From: Elainella sp. Prado103
GTDB taxonomy: Bacteria; Cyanobacteriota; Cyanobacteriia; Elainellales; Elainellaceae
Direction: 5' to 3'
Assembly (NCBI GenBank): GCA_025454395.1
Contig: JALOOM010000009.1
Coordinates: 1 to 64,000, forward strand
Length of the DNA: 64,000 nt
This document shows, in pieces, positions 28,717 through 38,078 of this stretch. The position numbers and the translations under genes are program-made. Each line of letters begins with the position of its first letter. The first letter of the stretch is position 1. A model generated the notes under the pieces. It was not told the origin of the DNA and did no database searches. It saw nothing but the letters and a program-made list of their open reading frames with translations.

Positions 28717-29619
28717 TTAATAGACTAACGTTAAGTCAAAGCCCTGCTGCTCTAAAGTGGCTAAAAACTGCTGTTTGTGTTCAGCTCGCTGTCGCAGTGC
28801 CCGATCGGGAATGGGTAAATGGATCGCCTGTAACCCTTTTGATTTGGCTGATTTCACATCCGCATGAAAGTTGTCGCCCCAGTGCAGGATGGTCGATCGC
28901 TCCACTTTGAGATCGCGAATCACCTGTTCAAACAACAGACCGTTGGATTTGGTCAGGCTGTAGTCGGCGCTAGAATAAACTGCTTGGCACTGGAGATGGG
29001 GATAAAAGTGTTGAACAAGCTGGTGGATATGGGTTCCAGCCAGGTACATATCGCTGACCAGAATGATAGCTTTGTTGACGATGCGGGGATGTTGGAGCAA
29101 TCGATCGAGCAAAGGATTGGGGCGGAGATTTTGTTGTTCATAGGTCAATTCAATATCCAGTACCTCATCCAGTACCTCATTGACCCAGGAAGGCTCGATC
29201 GCCAAGAGTTTGAGCATCAGGGTCAGGATGTCCAGCAGCCTACCTTCGCGGCTCATCAGTTGATGCGGCACAGTGCGATAACAGGTTTTGAAGGCGACCA
29301 AGCGAGCCGCGTAAATGTCCCAAACGGTCGCGGAGTTGAACCCTCGCTGTTGCAAACAGGTTTGTACCCGCTGGGAAATTTCCAGGTAGCGATACAGCTC
29401 ATATTTCTCGTTTCGCAATAACAACGTATCGAACACATCAAAGGAAAGAATAGAGATGCGATCGAAGGACATGCTGGCATCGAGATAATCGATGAATTGG
29501 GCAGCATAGAGGTCGGCTTGCTCCGGGCTGATCCAGTCACTGTTGTCGGAGAGCAACTTTTCCAGGGAGCCGATCGGTGCAAGGGAACGAGTGGGTGGCG
29601 GGGAAGTTGGGTAGGACAT
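28717..29619 (-). CDS. HAD-superfamily hydrolase (COG5610-like)
   Basis: 300 residues from ATG 29619; TTG 29625 is also in frame. HAD motif I is LSFDVFDTLLLR (about 58-69, nucleophile Asp). Motif II lies in ILVSDMYLAGTH (about 184), with the Lys region near KSNGLLFEQVI, and the motif IV acidic pair is HWGDNFHADVKSA (about 243). Proteins of this kind are found fused to glycosyltransferases in polysaccharide clusters. Their substrate, probably a sugar phosphate or nucleotide sugar, is not established. Here the partner domain is on the separate downstream gene 26485-28587, 129 bp away. Confidence 0.85.
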   Translation of the reverse strand: MSYPTSPPPTRSLAPIGSLEKLLSDNSDWISPEQADLYAAQFIDYLDASMSFDRISILSFDVFDTLLLRNEKYELYRYLEISQRVQTCLQQRGFNSATVWDIYAARLVAFKTCYRTVPHQLMSREGRLLDILTLMLKLLAIEPSWVNEVLDEVLDIELTYEQQNLRPNPLLDRLLQHPRIVNKAIILVSDMYLAGTHIHQLVQHFYPHLQCQAVYSSADYSLTKSNGLLFEQVIRDLKVERSTILHWGDNFHADVKSAKSKGLQAIHLPIPDRALRQRAEHKQQFLATLEQQGFDLTLVY

Positions 29620-29705
29620 GGGCAACTGGGAAGGAGAAATGGCTAGATCAGGTTGGGTAGGCGGTGGGATCGGGCAAGCCTGGTTAGAGCGATCGAGCAG
29701 GACGA

Positions 29706-31481
29706 CTAACGCGAATTGTTAGAGGTGACCAAAAACCAGTCTGGATAAAGCCGAGCATTTTTCTTCTGTGCCCAAGAACCGGGTGAAGTGGCTAATACGG
29801 TCAGCTCGGTTGCTTCAAACAAACTCCAGAGATGGGCTGGTTCGTAACCCGTGAAGCAAGGTTGATAGTGGGAGGCATACCAGAGTCCCGGAGCAGAAGG
29901 GCTCAGTTCTTGGTGTAGCCCCGTTTGTTGACGGAACTGGAAGAAGTCTTCATCGATCGTGAAAAAGGTCAGATAAGCCATGCCATAGGGATCTAGATGC
30001 TGGCTAATGGCTTGGAGATATTGCACCGTATCTTCCTGATGCAGATGATTGAATACCGACAGCGCGATGATGCAGTCAAATTGACGATCGCCTAAGAAAC
30101 TCAAGTCATACTGGTTGATCTGCCCATTGTCTGGCTCATAGTAATAGTTGTTAGCTACGGGCAGGGTATGAAACTCAAAATTGGCATTCTGAGGGGCTAG
30201 ATTGTGGTTGCACCACTGGATCGCCGCCGGATTCACATCTAACCCCATATAACAAGCTGCTGGGTCAAGATACTGCTGAAGCACTTGAGCAATCCGGCCA
30301 GAGCCGCAGCCAATCTCCAAAATCCGGCTTTTGCGACTCAGCAAACATTGCTGCACAATATCAGCCGTATAAAAAACACCGACATCCCGGTAGCTGGGAA
30401 TGGTATAGCTGCCCGAAGTGCCAATGAGATGCAGGGGGGGAGTGGGATAGAAGCGATGTTGGCTCAACCGTTGGCGCAATGCCGTAGCAATTTTGTCATA
30501 GATTGGCTGGAGCGTAGAGCTACCTTGATTGACCCGAGCAGGAGCCGATCGAAAGCGTGGGGTGGTGGCGATCGATGGAGCAGTTGGGGGGATAGGAGGT
30601 GCAGCAGCAGAATTTCGCTTGGAAACCGTCAGCAGGGGAGGCAGTCCAAGGGGGCTCTGATTGAAGGCAGTCGTGGCAGCATCCGTCGTGGCAAGATCCA
30701 GCATCGATGCAGCCGGAATCGCCGCTTCTAGTTGGGGATGACCGGCTAACTGAGGCATCAACTCGATCGCCCGACGATAATGAAGGACTGCTGCCTGAGT
30801 TTCTCCGCTAGTCAGTAGGGCTTCTGCCAAGTGATAGTGGAGTTTGGCGGTCTGAGGATTAAACTGCAAGCCTCGTTGGAGGGTAGCGATGGCCTCTGAA
30901 GGACGATTGATCTGTTGAAGCGTTTTACTGAGGCTAATCCAGACTTCCCATAGGGTAGGCTTGAGTTCGAGCGCTCGCTGATAGGCCGTGATGGCCGCTT
31001 CCCATCGACGCTGGTGGACTAAGAAATTGCCATATTGCTGTTGCACCTGAAAATCATGGGAGTGATGTTGCCAAAATTCAGGATTTAACGCAGCCAATTT
31101 TTGACAATAGGTGAGTCCGGTCTGCCATTGCCGCAGTTGGAACAGGGCAACTGATAAGTAGTGATAGCTCCAATCCAGGTCAGGATTGAGTTCTAGCGAT
31201 CGACGATAAGCGGTAACGGCTTCCTCCCAGCGTTCAACCTGCATGTAAGCCTCTCCCAGCGCACTGAAGGCTTCCCAGCAATTGGGCTGTTGTTGACTCC
31301 AAGCCTGACCGTGGGCAATCATCTCCTGCCAGGCTCCTTGGGTGCGCAGCCGAGCGGCCTGGGCTTGCCAGTCAACAGTCCAGTCAACAGTCCAGTCAAC
31401 AGGGGCGATCGGTTGAGGGACAGGCGAAAGGGGAACCAGAGGTTCCAAGGGGAGAAGTGGGGTCAGGTTGCTAGGATCCAT
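29706..31481 (-). CDS. TPR-methyltransferase fusion
   Basis: 591 residues. About 15-30 are a repeated WTVDWTVDWTVDW run encoded by a 12-bp tandem duplication (DNA at about 31369-31402). About 30-255 are TPR units. A Ser/Pro/Ala linker follows to about 320. From about 330 there is a class I SAM-dependent methyltransferase: motif I SRILEIGCGSGRIAQVL (about 384-400), then MGLDVNPAAI and FDCIIALSVFNHLHQED. It probably O-methylates a sugar of the glycan (inference). Cytosolic. ATG 31481 is preceded by four copies of GAAGGCAAAC, the last giving a GAAGG six bases from the start. Confidence 0.85.
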   Translation of the reverse strand: MDPSNLTPLLPLEPLVPLSPVPQPIAPVDWTVDWTVDWQAQAARLRTQGAWQEMIAHGQAWSQQQPNCWEAFSALGEAYMQVERWEEAVTAYRRSLELNPDLDWSYHYLSVALFQLRQWQTGLTYCQKLAALNPEFWQHHSHDFQVQQQYGNFLVHQRRWEAAITAYQRALELKPTLWEVWISLSKTLQQINRPSEAIATLQRGLQFNPQTAKLHYHLAEALLTSGETQAAVLHYRRAIELMPQLAGHPQLEAAIPAASMLDLATTDAATTAFNQSPLGLPPLLTVSKRNSAAAPPIPPTAPSIATTPRFRSAPARVNQGSSTLQPIYDKIATALRQRLSQHRFYPTPPLHLIGTSGSYTIPSYRDVGVFYTADIVQQCLLSRKSRILEIGCGSGRIAQVLQQYLDPAACYMGLDVNPAAIQWCNHNLAPQNANFEFHTLPVANNYYYEPDNGQINQYDLSFLGDRQFDCIIALSVFNHLHQEDTVQYLQAISQHLDPYGMAYLTFFTIDEDFFQFRQQTGLHQELSPSAPGLWYASHYQPCFTGYEPAHLWSLFEATELTVLATSPGSWAQKKNARLYPDWFLVTSNNSR

Positions 31482-31482
31482 A

Positions 31483-31522
31483 GTTTGCCTTCGTTTGCCT
31501 TCGTTTGCCTTCGTTTGCCTTC
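31483..31522 (-). repeat. 10-bp tandem repeat carrying the Shine-Dalgarno
   Basis: Four exact copies of GTTTGCCTTC on plus (GAAGGCAAAC on minus) directly upstream of ATG 31481. Each copy contains a GAAGG; only the proximal one is at the usual distance (six bases). Confidence 0.9.
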
Positions 31523-31552
31523 AGTCTGGAGGTTGGGTGCCATCTTGTCTGT

Positions 31553-32317
31553 TCAGCTCGGCTTGAGATGCAGCCAGGGATGGCGCTGTTTCATGTCTAC
31601 AATCAGGCGATGCAGATTTCGTTGTTGATGGGTAGTGGTATGCAACATGGATTTGGGATGCACCCGATAACGGGCCAAAATTTCTGGCACCAACACACCA
31701 AACTCGCCCCGCTCGGCAAACTTGCACCAGAGGTCGTAATCTTCCCAACCCCAAGGCATGTGGGTATAGCCAGCAACGGCTGCGAGGGCTGATCTGCGAA
31801 TCAAAGCCATGGCATCAATATCATTTTTCTCGGCCAGCCGATCGCGACTCCAAAGGATATTGCCCATAATGCCGGTTGCAGAACCAAATTTCTCGATCAA
31901 AGGATAGGCAAAGGCGGCATTGGAGGACTCGATCGCTTCTAGGCACTGGGCTAAACAGCGGGGGTAGATGACGTTATCAGCATCCAAAATAAAGACTAAG
32001 GGGCTAGTCACCTGAGCAATGGCAGTGTTACGGGTGGCAGACAAGCCGCTATTTTGACGATGACGCAGTAGTAAAATGCGGTTAAACCGTTGGTTATGTT
32101 GACTGAGCCAGGCAGTTGTCACAGCGATAGAAGTATCCTGGGAGGCATCATCGACGATGATTAGATCGATCGCGGCTAAACTTTGCTGGTAGACCGAAGT
32201 TAATGCTTCTGGAATGTAGCGAGCATAGTTGTAAAGGCTGATGCAAACCGTGATCGGAACAGTTTGATTCCCCACTTGCTCAAACAGAATGGCATAGGGT
32301 TGGCTAGTCAAAGTCAT
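31553..32317 (-). CDS. GT2 family glycosyltransferase
   Basis: 254 residues, a single GT-A fold domain. VPITVCISLYNYARYIPEAL is at the start (about 15-34). LIIVDDASQDTSI carries the nucleotide-binding Asp, SATRNTAIAQ follows, then the DxD in FILDADNVIYPRCL (about 109-122). The acceptor and catalytic region is WGWEDYDLWCKFAERGEFG (about 196-214). It has strong similarity of layout to the N-terminal GT2 half of 19058-21730. SD GGAGG is six bases before ATG 32317; the start overlaps the stop of 32314-33906 (ATGA), so translation is coupled. Confidence 0.9.
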   Translation of the reverse strand: MTLTSQPYAILFEQVGNQTVPITVCISLYNYARYIPEALTSVYQQSLAAIDLIIVDDASQDTSIAVTTAWLSQHNQRFNRILLLRHRQNSGLSATRNTAIAQVTSPLVFILDADNVIYPRCLAQCLEAIESSNAAFAYPLIEKFGSATGIMGNILWSRDRLAEKNDIDAMALIRRSALAAVAGYTHMPWGWEDYDLWCKFAERGEFGVLVPEILARYRVHPKSMLHTTTHQQRNLHRLIVDMKQRHPWLHLKPS

Positions 32318-33906
32318 GCTACGCCTCCTAGAAGGGGTCGGGATCGCTCCATCTGATCCAAGTAGGTTTGCAAAATGGGAGCGATCGAAAAGTGCTGCAT
32401 CAGGGCTGCATGACCGGCGCGTCGGATATGTTCGGCTTCAGTCTGTCCTGCTGGATCGGTGAGCAACCAGGCTAGTTGGGCAGGCAGATCCTCAAGGTCA
32501 CATTCAACATAGTGTTGCCCAGGAATCAAGCCTGGAATTCGCAGGCAGGGTTCAGTCACCACTAACGTGTTTTGCCATAAACCTTGCCAGATCAGCCGCT
32601 GCCACTCAAAATCTGGGTATTCTGTGCGGTGAACATTCAGCAAGATTTTACTGCGTTGGCTCAGTCCGATCGCGGCCGGGGTGGGCAAGATTTGATCGGC
32701 GGCAAGCTGAGAACCCGTGGGGCTAGGCAAATGAAAGAAGCAGCGAAAAGCACTGAAACAAGCGGCTTGCTGGGCAAAAAATTGGGCCCGTCGATCGCTC
32801 AAGCTGCCGATAAAACAGAGGTCAATCGGCCGCTGGTGCAAGGGAGCTGCCCGTTCCGGCACTCGATCGCGTAGGGCCGGCGGTAAACTACGGAGGGCCA
32901 GCAGATCGGGCAAGGGCTGATTGGCGGCTAAAGGGGCATAGTCCGCCAGGTATCCTAGGGGCAGAAAATGGGCGGGAATGCCCAATTGGGTCAGCACGGT
33001 GGCAGCCTGGGGATTGAGGTCAAATACCCAATCGGCCTGCTGCAAACTGGTCAAGGCTTTGGCAAATTCTGGGGTGTGGGGTTGGGCCACATTCAAGACG
33101 ATCGATCGCGTCGATCGAGTGGCAATGGTGTGGGCAAACCAATCTGCTCCCGATCGCTCACAAAAGTCCTGGGCAGCCACCACCCAAGCCAGATCTAAGT
33201 GAGCAGGTTGGCTACTCGTTTCCGTGAGCCGAATTACGGATTGGCCAATTTGCCTCAGGGCTGTAGCCAATAGATCGGCCAGATCGGCAATCCAGGGATA
33301 ACTTTGGGAATGACAATAAATGCCGATTTGATCACCAATTTGATCACTAACAGGAATCTCTGCCGCTTGGAGGCGATGAATGGGTCGCGCCTGGGATAGA
33401 GACAGCGGTGGAATCGCAGCTTGCTGAGGCGATGAACTGGATGAAGTGGATCCACTCAATGCCAGGTGGGGGTTCCGATCGGCCGGAAAAGCAATTCTGC
33501 CTTCAGTGCTTCCGATCGCACAATAATGGCCGAGGGGAGTTAATCCTGTGGAAGCGAGGGTGGGAGATCCGCCCAGGTAAAACCAGCTATCAAACAGGGG
33601 GTTGGGATCTAACCCTTGGGATGCGCCTTCGCACAGATAATGAATTAGCGGATTGATCCGATTTTGAACGGCAACGGGAGCCTGGTTGAGGTAATAGTGG
33701 GTATGAAATAAACGGTGCGGATTGAACCCTTGCCATGCTCCCTGCTCAAGATAATGCTCGATCGGGTCAGGAACAGGTTGGGGGAGCTGCTGTAAATAAT
33801 AGGTGCTATCGAACAAGCTACTCTCAGCGATCATTTGAGTGATTGCTTGACGATCGTTCAGATCCGGCCAGGGTAAGGACTGGAGCTGAATCCTTTGCCC
33901 TACCAT
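32314..33906 (-). CDS. CgeB-like glycosyltransferase with HYL modules
   Basis: 530 residues. About 30-145 hold three copies of a short helical module (STYYLQQL...HYLEQGAWQG; THYYLNQA...HYLCEGASQG; SWFYLGGS...HYCAIGSTEG), also present in 12844-15243. From about 190 it resembles CgeB/DUF3880-type glycosyltransferases: VFDLNPQAATVLTQLGIPAHFLPLGY, DLCFIGSLSDRRAQFF, KILLNVHRTEYPDFEWQRLI and CLRIPGLIPGQHYVECD. These enzymes are single-chain GT-B transferases often found in exopolysaccharide and maturation-glycan clusters. It overlaps both neighbours (7 bp upstream, 4 bp downstream), so the three genes form a translationally coupled unit. Confidence 0.78.
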   Translation of the reverse strand: MVGQRIQLQSLPWPDLNDRQAITQMIAESSLFDSTYYLQQLPQPVPDPIEHYLEQGAWQGFNPHRLFHTHYYLNQAPVAVQNRINPLIHYLCEGASQGLDPNPLFDSWFYLGGSPTLASTGLTPLGHYCAIGSTEGRIAFPADRNPHLALSGSTSSSSSPQQAAIPPLSLSQARPIHRLQAAEIPVSDQIGDQIGIYCHSQSYPWIADLADLLATALRQIGQSVIRLTETSSQPAHLDLAWVVAAQDFCERSGADWFAHTIATRSTRSIVLNVAQPHTPEFAKALTSLQQADWVFDLNPQAATVLTQLGIPAHFLPLGYLADYAPLAANQPLPDLLALRSLPPALRDRVPERAAPLHQRPIDLCFIGSLSDRRAQFFAQQAACFSAFRCFFHLPSPTGSQLAADQILPTPAAIGLSQRSKILLNVHRTEYPDFEWQRLIWQGLWQNTLVVTEPCLRIPGLIPGQHYVECDLEDLPAQLAWLLTDPAGQTEAEHIRRAGHAALMQHFSIAPILQTYLDQMERSRPLLGGVA

Positions 33907-35900
33907 GCGAACGAGTTGTTCAAATCGAGCAATTTTTTTTTAAGCTCCGGATCAAGCTGCACAGCCATTTGGTAAAAAACTTTGGCTTGTTCCGTCTCTC
34001 CTTGTCTGAGCAGTGATTTACTCAAACCTATGTAGAGCGATGGATTGCGCGGATCGAGGGCAATGGCTTGATGAAAAAAGTCAGGATTATCCGGTTCGCG
34101 CTCGATCGCCTGTTGATAGTAGGTTTGAACCCGCTCCAAATCTGCTTTGGCCCGGTAATGTAAAGCCTCATGCAGTTTCCGTTCTGCTGCCAGGCAAGTC
34201 GGTTGCAGTTGGAATGCTCGCTGGTAAGCGGTGATCGCGTTATCCCATTGGGCTTGCTGCCCGCACACATCACCCAAGTTATAGTGCGACCAGTGAAAAT
34301 CGGGATTGAGGTCGATCGCTCGCTGGTAAGCCGCTGCTGCTGCCTCCCATTGCCCTAGCTTCTGCAAGACATCTCCCAAATTGTGGTGCGACCAAGAGTA
34401 GTCTGGTCGAAGCCGGATCGCCTGGGTATAGGCCTCAGCGGCTGGTTGCCACTGATCGAGCTTCAGATAGACTCCTGCTAGCTGATGGTAGTGATCGGCA
34501 CTGGGCTGAAGGTCGATCGCTTTTTGATAGGGCGCAATGGCGGCTGCAAACTGGTTTTGCTGGCAGAGGATATCCCCGATCTGCCGGTAAGTGCCAGCGG
34601 ATTCTTCTTGGCGCAGTGACCATTCGTAGCAGGTCAGGGCTCGCTCCAACTGTTTCTGCTGCACAAAGAGATCCCCAAATCGTCGGAGTTCAGCCGCCGT
34701 GACGAGGTTGGGTTGGAGAGATAAGGCTTGATAATAGCGATCGATCGCGGTCTGCCACTGGCCATTCCGTTCTAGAATTTGGCCCAGATGCCAGTGGGCG
34801 GTGGCAAAGTTTGGATCGAGGGTAATGGCTTGCTGATAATACTGGATCGCCGTTTGCCATTGCTGCTGTTGGGCGGCTGCATCGGCTTGGCGGCACAGCG
34901 CGGCAGCGGGGCTAGCAGGATTTGATACAGCAGGAGTAGAACGTGGCGCATCCGCTTGAGGCTTGACTGGCTCTGGGGGTTGGGCGGGAGCAGATTGGGG
35001 AGCCTTGCGGGCCCGCTTAATCACCGTGATGACTGGCTCCGCATCGATCGGCTCAGAATGGGTAGCGGTGGCAGGTGGATCGGGAGGATTGGGGGGAACC
35101 GCCAGGGATTCTGGAGAACGTGAGGGGGGTTGAGAATGAGGTGGTTTTTGAGAATGAGGTGTTTTTTGAGAATGATCAGAATGAACTCCCTCTGGAGAAC
35201 AGGCTAGCTGTTCAAGGGCTTGCTTGGCGGCAGCAAATTGGGGGTTGAGCTGGAGCGATCGTTGAAAGCAAGCAATGGCAGCCGGTGTTTGATGCCGCTC
35301 TAGCAAAATGTTGCCCAGGTTGAAATGGGCCGAAGCAGTCACCCGTTGGGGATTAGCTGCAAAAACTTCCAATAGCTTGGTGGGGGCAACGGCATCCTGG
35401 CCGATTTGGAACCAGAGCCGATCGAGATTGGGCTGGAGGGCGGTTAATTCTGGTTTGAGCGTGATGGCTTTTTGATAGCACAACAATGATTTCAACCACT
35501 GCTGCTGTTGGGCGTAGAGCGATCCCAAATTGGCATAGGTTTCAGCACTGGCTTCTAGCTGGATCGCCTGACGGTAAGCTTGTTCCGCCCGGTGGGGTTC
35601 GCCTAAACGCTGAAGGCTATCGCCCAATAACTTATAGGACTGTCCGGTGGGTTTGGCTTGCAGAGCCAGGTTGCAATATTCAACTGCCAACTGAAAATTA
35701 CCCTGCCCGATCATCTGTACCGCTAACTGCTGGAAAGACTCAGCCGATTCAGCCAAGCTCCGGTGAGGCGGCTGGGTAGGGTTCGATTGACCTGTGAGCT
35801 GAGCACCTTTGAGCTGAGCACCTTTGAGCTGAGCAGGTGAAGCAGATAACTGTCCCGATCGTGCTAAAGGTTGGGAGTGCTGGGAGTGAGAGTTCAGCAT
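33900..35900 (-). CDS. TPR repeat protein
   Basis: 666 residues made almost only of TPRs: about four units at 50-225, a Pro/Ser/Glu-rich linker at about 225-335 (SHSQKTPHSQKPPHSQPPSR), then about nine units at 335-655. Typical units: FATAHWHLGQILERNGQWQTAIDRYYQAL and SWSHHNLGDVLQKLGQWEAAAAAY. The N-terminus holds a short duplication (LKGAQLKGAQL) from a tandem repeat in the DNA at about 35790-35830. No enzyme domain, signal peptide or membrane segment. Presumably a scaffold for the neighbouring transferases (inference). The stop overlaps the start of 32314-33906. Confidence 0.8.
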   Translation of the reverse strand: MLNSHSQHSQPLARSGQLSASPAQLKGAQLKGAQLTGQSNPTQPPHRSLAESAESFQQLAVQMIGQGNFQLAVEYCNLALQAKPTGQSYKLLGDSLQRLGEPHRAEQAYRQAIQLEASAETYANLGSLYAQQQQWLKSLLCYQKAITLKPELTALQPNLDRLWFQIGQDAVAPTKLLEVFAANPQRVTASAHFNLGNILLERHQTPAAIACFQRSLQLNPQFAAAKQALEQLACSPEGVHSDHSQKTPHSQKPPHSQPPSRSPESLAVPPNPPDPPATATHSEPIDAEPVITVIKRARKAPQSAPAQPPEPVKPQADAPRSTPAVSNPASPAAALCRQADAAAQQQQWQTAIQYYQQAITLDPNFATAHWHLGQILERNGQWQTAIDRYYQALSLQPNLVTAAELRRFGDLFVQQKQLERALTCYEWSLRQEESAGTYRQIGDILCQQNQFAAAIAPYQKAIDLQPSADHYHQLAGVYLKLDQWQPAAEAYTQAIRLRPDYSWSHHNLGDVLQKLGQWEAAAAAYQRAIDLNPDFHWSHYNLGDVCGQQAQWDNAITAYQRAFQLQPTCLAAERKLHEALHYRAKADLERVQTYYQQAIEREPDNPDFFHQAIALDPRNPSLYIGLSKSLLRQGETEQAKVFYQMAVQLDPELKKKLLDLNNSFAW

Positions 35901-36239
35901 GATGCATCACTGGGAAACACAGACAGGGCAACACAGATGGGGGAATACAGGTGGGGAAATACAGACTGGCGAACATAGGACAGATGGGCAATCCAACAGG
36001 GGCGATCGAGTGATGAAGACATTAAATTCAATAAATTCAATCGGGTAGTAGCCACGGGCTAATCAACCCTGTCACATCCAGTGCGATCGATTCAGGAACA
36101 GAGTTAAAACTGTTCTCGCCCAATTAGCTTTAGCCCAATTAGCTTTAGCCCAATTAGCTTTAGCCCAGCAGTTCTCGCCCAATTAGTGAGCCAGAATGAC
36201 TCAAGAGAGATGGCGAATTCAACTTTCATCCCTATTGAA
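35901..36239. other. Intergenic region with nested tandem repeats
   Basis: 339 bp. It contains repeated AATACAG/GGGAA units (about 35930-35965), TTAAATTCAA duplications (about 36022-36040) and the array at 36112-36186. No gene. Confidence 0.5.
36112..36186. repeat. 15-bp tandem array flanked by a 16-bp direct repeat
   Basis: Three exact copies of CAATTAGCTTTAGCC (36121-36165). They are bracketed by the direct repeat GTTCTCGCCCAATTAG at 36112-36127 and 36171-36186. Confidence 0.9.
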
Positions 36240-37928
36240 TCATAGAAGCGTGAACTCAGGCTTGACATCAGTATGTACCTTCTCATTCTCTTTAAGAATG
36301 GGGGTATAGTGACGTTGATTTTGCAAAGCGGGCTCTACAAACGATGGAACCTGCATGGGTTGGATCGGCTGGCTGGACTGACCTGGCTGATGTTGACGGG
36401 CCTGATCACGCCGGATCATGGCATCGCCAAAGGCCAAATAGTACTCGGTGGCATCGGGAGCCAGTTTCATGGCCTGCTGATAGGCAGCGATCGAGGCTTC
36501 CCACTGCTGAGTGGCAAGCAAGGCTTTACCCAGGCTGGCATAGGTTTTGGCCCGGTTGGGATGGCGATTTACAGCTTCGCGATAACATTGAACTGCCTCG
36601 CGCCATTTTTCTTGTTGGCTGAGCAGATCGCCCAAGTCAGCGTAAGAACGGGCAATCAACGCTTTTTGACACTGTTCTAATTGGGTTAACCCATGTTGTA
36701 ATACGGTGTATCCCTGCATGTCACTAAGGGTTAGCTTGGTAATTTGCTGGTAACTTTCGATCGCCGCTTCCCAATTTTCCATGGCGGCAAACGTGCGGCC
36801 TAACCCTGCCCACATCTGCGGTTTTTCTGGGCTCAGTTCGGTAGCCTGACGGTGATATTGTAAAGCTTCCTGCCATTTCTGCTGTTTGCCCAGCACCACG
36901 CCTAAATTGTGATAGGCTTCGGCAAAACTGGAGTCGAATTCGATCGCCCGATGATAAACCTGCTCGGCCTGAGTAAATTTGCCTTGCTCTGCCAGCGCAG
37001 TGCCCAATTTCCAATGTTCTGAAGCGGTTGCCCAGGTCGGTTCAAGTTGCAGGGCTTCATACCAGTGATCCGTTGCCCGGTGTCGATCGCCCAATTTTTG
37101 CCACAGCTCACCGAGTTCCCAATGAGCCGCCGCAAAGTCAGGCTTGAGGTCGATCGCTTTTTGATAGGAGGTCAGGGCTTCATCCCATTGTTGTTGTTCA
37201 ACATAAACACTACCCAAATAGGCATAGACCTCTGCCGATTCCGGTTGGAGGGTAATTGCCTGACTATAGGATTGTTTTGCTTCTTCCAGTTGCCCTTTGC
37301 CTTGTAAGGCTTGCCCTAACAAATGATAGGCTTCGGCCGCTTTCGGGCCGAGTAGAGCGATGGCCTGTTGGCAAGCATCAAGAGCCGCATCCCAGTTCTT
37401 CAGTCCACATTGGACTTTTCCCTGCTGAAGATAAAAAGCCGCTGCCTCATACCAAGGCATCTCTGGTGCTTCAGCCGCTTCAGCCGCCTCCGATTGATCT
37501 GATTTACGACGTGCTTTAATCACTCGCACTGGGCTGGCATTGGAGTCGGTGTGACCGATCTCAACCTTGGCAGGTGGTGCAGTCAGTTCGATCGCCCGAC
37601 GATAACAAATCGCAGCTTCCTCCAGGTTCCCTTGCTGACTCAGGGCTTGGGCGAGATGCTGGTAGGCTTCACCTGAAGTCGGGTTGAGGGCAATTGCTTG
37701 ACGGTATTGCTCGATCGCTTCGGTCAAATTACCCCGTTGCAACTGGAGTTTGCCTTGCTCTAGACAATCTGCAAACTGGGAAGTGGAAACAGGGGAAGCA
37801 GGTTGGCGATCAGAGACAGCCGATCGCTTCTGTACCGAAATCAACCGAGGCAACAATACCAAAGGCTCTGGCTCTTGAGTCGGCAGGGGATCAGGGGACA
37901 CTTGCGACTGAGGGAATGAGGTCTGCAT
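36240..37928 (-). CDS. TPR repeat protein
   Basis: 562 residues from ATG 37928; the frame runs on to TTG 37976, without a good ribosome-binding site for either. About 50-130 carry two TPRs, then a KVIKARRKSD-like basic stretch (VRVIKARRKSDQSEAAEAAEAPE) and about nine more TPRs at 160-500 (AEVYAYLGSVYVEQQQWDEALTSYQKAI). The phrase V-I-K-x-x-R-K also occurs in 33900-35900 (VITVIKRARKAP) and as VVKRSGA in 38079-39617, so these TPR proteins share a linker motif. No enzyme domain. Probably a scaffold or partner-recognition protein of the block. Confidence 0.8.
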   Translation of the reverse strand: MQTSFPQSQVSPDPLPTQEPEPLVLLPRLISVQKRSAVSDRQPASPVSTSQFADCLEQGKLQLQRGNLTEAIEQYRQAIALNPTSGEAYQHLAQALSQQGNLEEAAICYRRAIELTAPPAKVEIGHTDSNASPVRVIKARRKSDQSEAAEAAEAPEMPWYEAAAFYLQQGKVQCGLKNWDAALDACQQAIALLGPKAAEAYHLLGQALQGKGQLEEAKQSYSQAITLQPESAEVYAYLGSVYVEQQQWDEALTSYQKAIDLKPDFAAAHWELGELWQKLGDRHRATDHWYEALQLEPTWATASEHWKLGTALAEQGKFTQAEQVYHRAIEFDSSFAEAYHNLGVVLGKQQKWQEALQYHRQATELSPEKPQMWAGLGRTFAAMENWEAAIESYQQITKLTLSDMQGYTVLQHGLTQLEQCQKALIARSYADLGDLLSQQEKWREAVQCYREAVNRHPNRAKTYASLGKALLATQQWEASIAAYQQAMKLAPDATEYYLAFGDAMIRRDQARQHQPGQSSQPIQPMQVPSFVEPALQNQRHYTPILKENEKVHTDVKPEFTLL

Positions 37929-38078
37929 ATGCGAAGTAAAAGGCGAACGGTTGAACAGGGCTGGGCAAGCAAGCAAATGGATCGGGGGCGATCAAAACTG
38001 GAGAACGACTAGAAAAACAATCAGGGAATGAGATAGGTTGATCTATCAACCCAAATCCAGCTCAGATGAGAATCGATC

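Noticed and set aside
36112-36186. Short direct repeats as a possible CRISPR array
   Set aside because: Units are contiguous with no unique spacers, and no cas genes are in the window.
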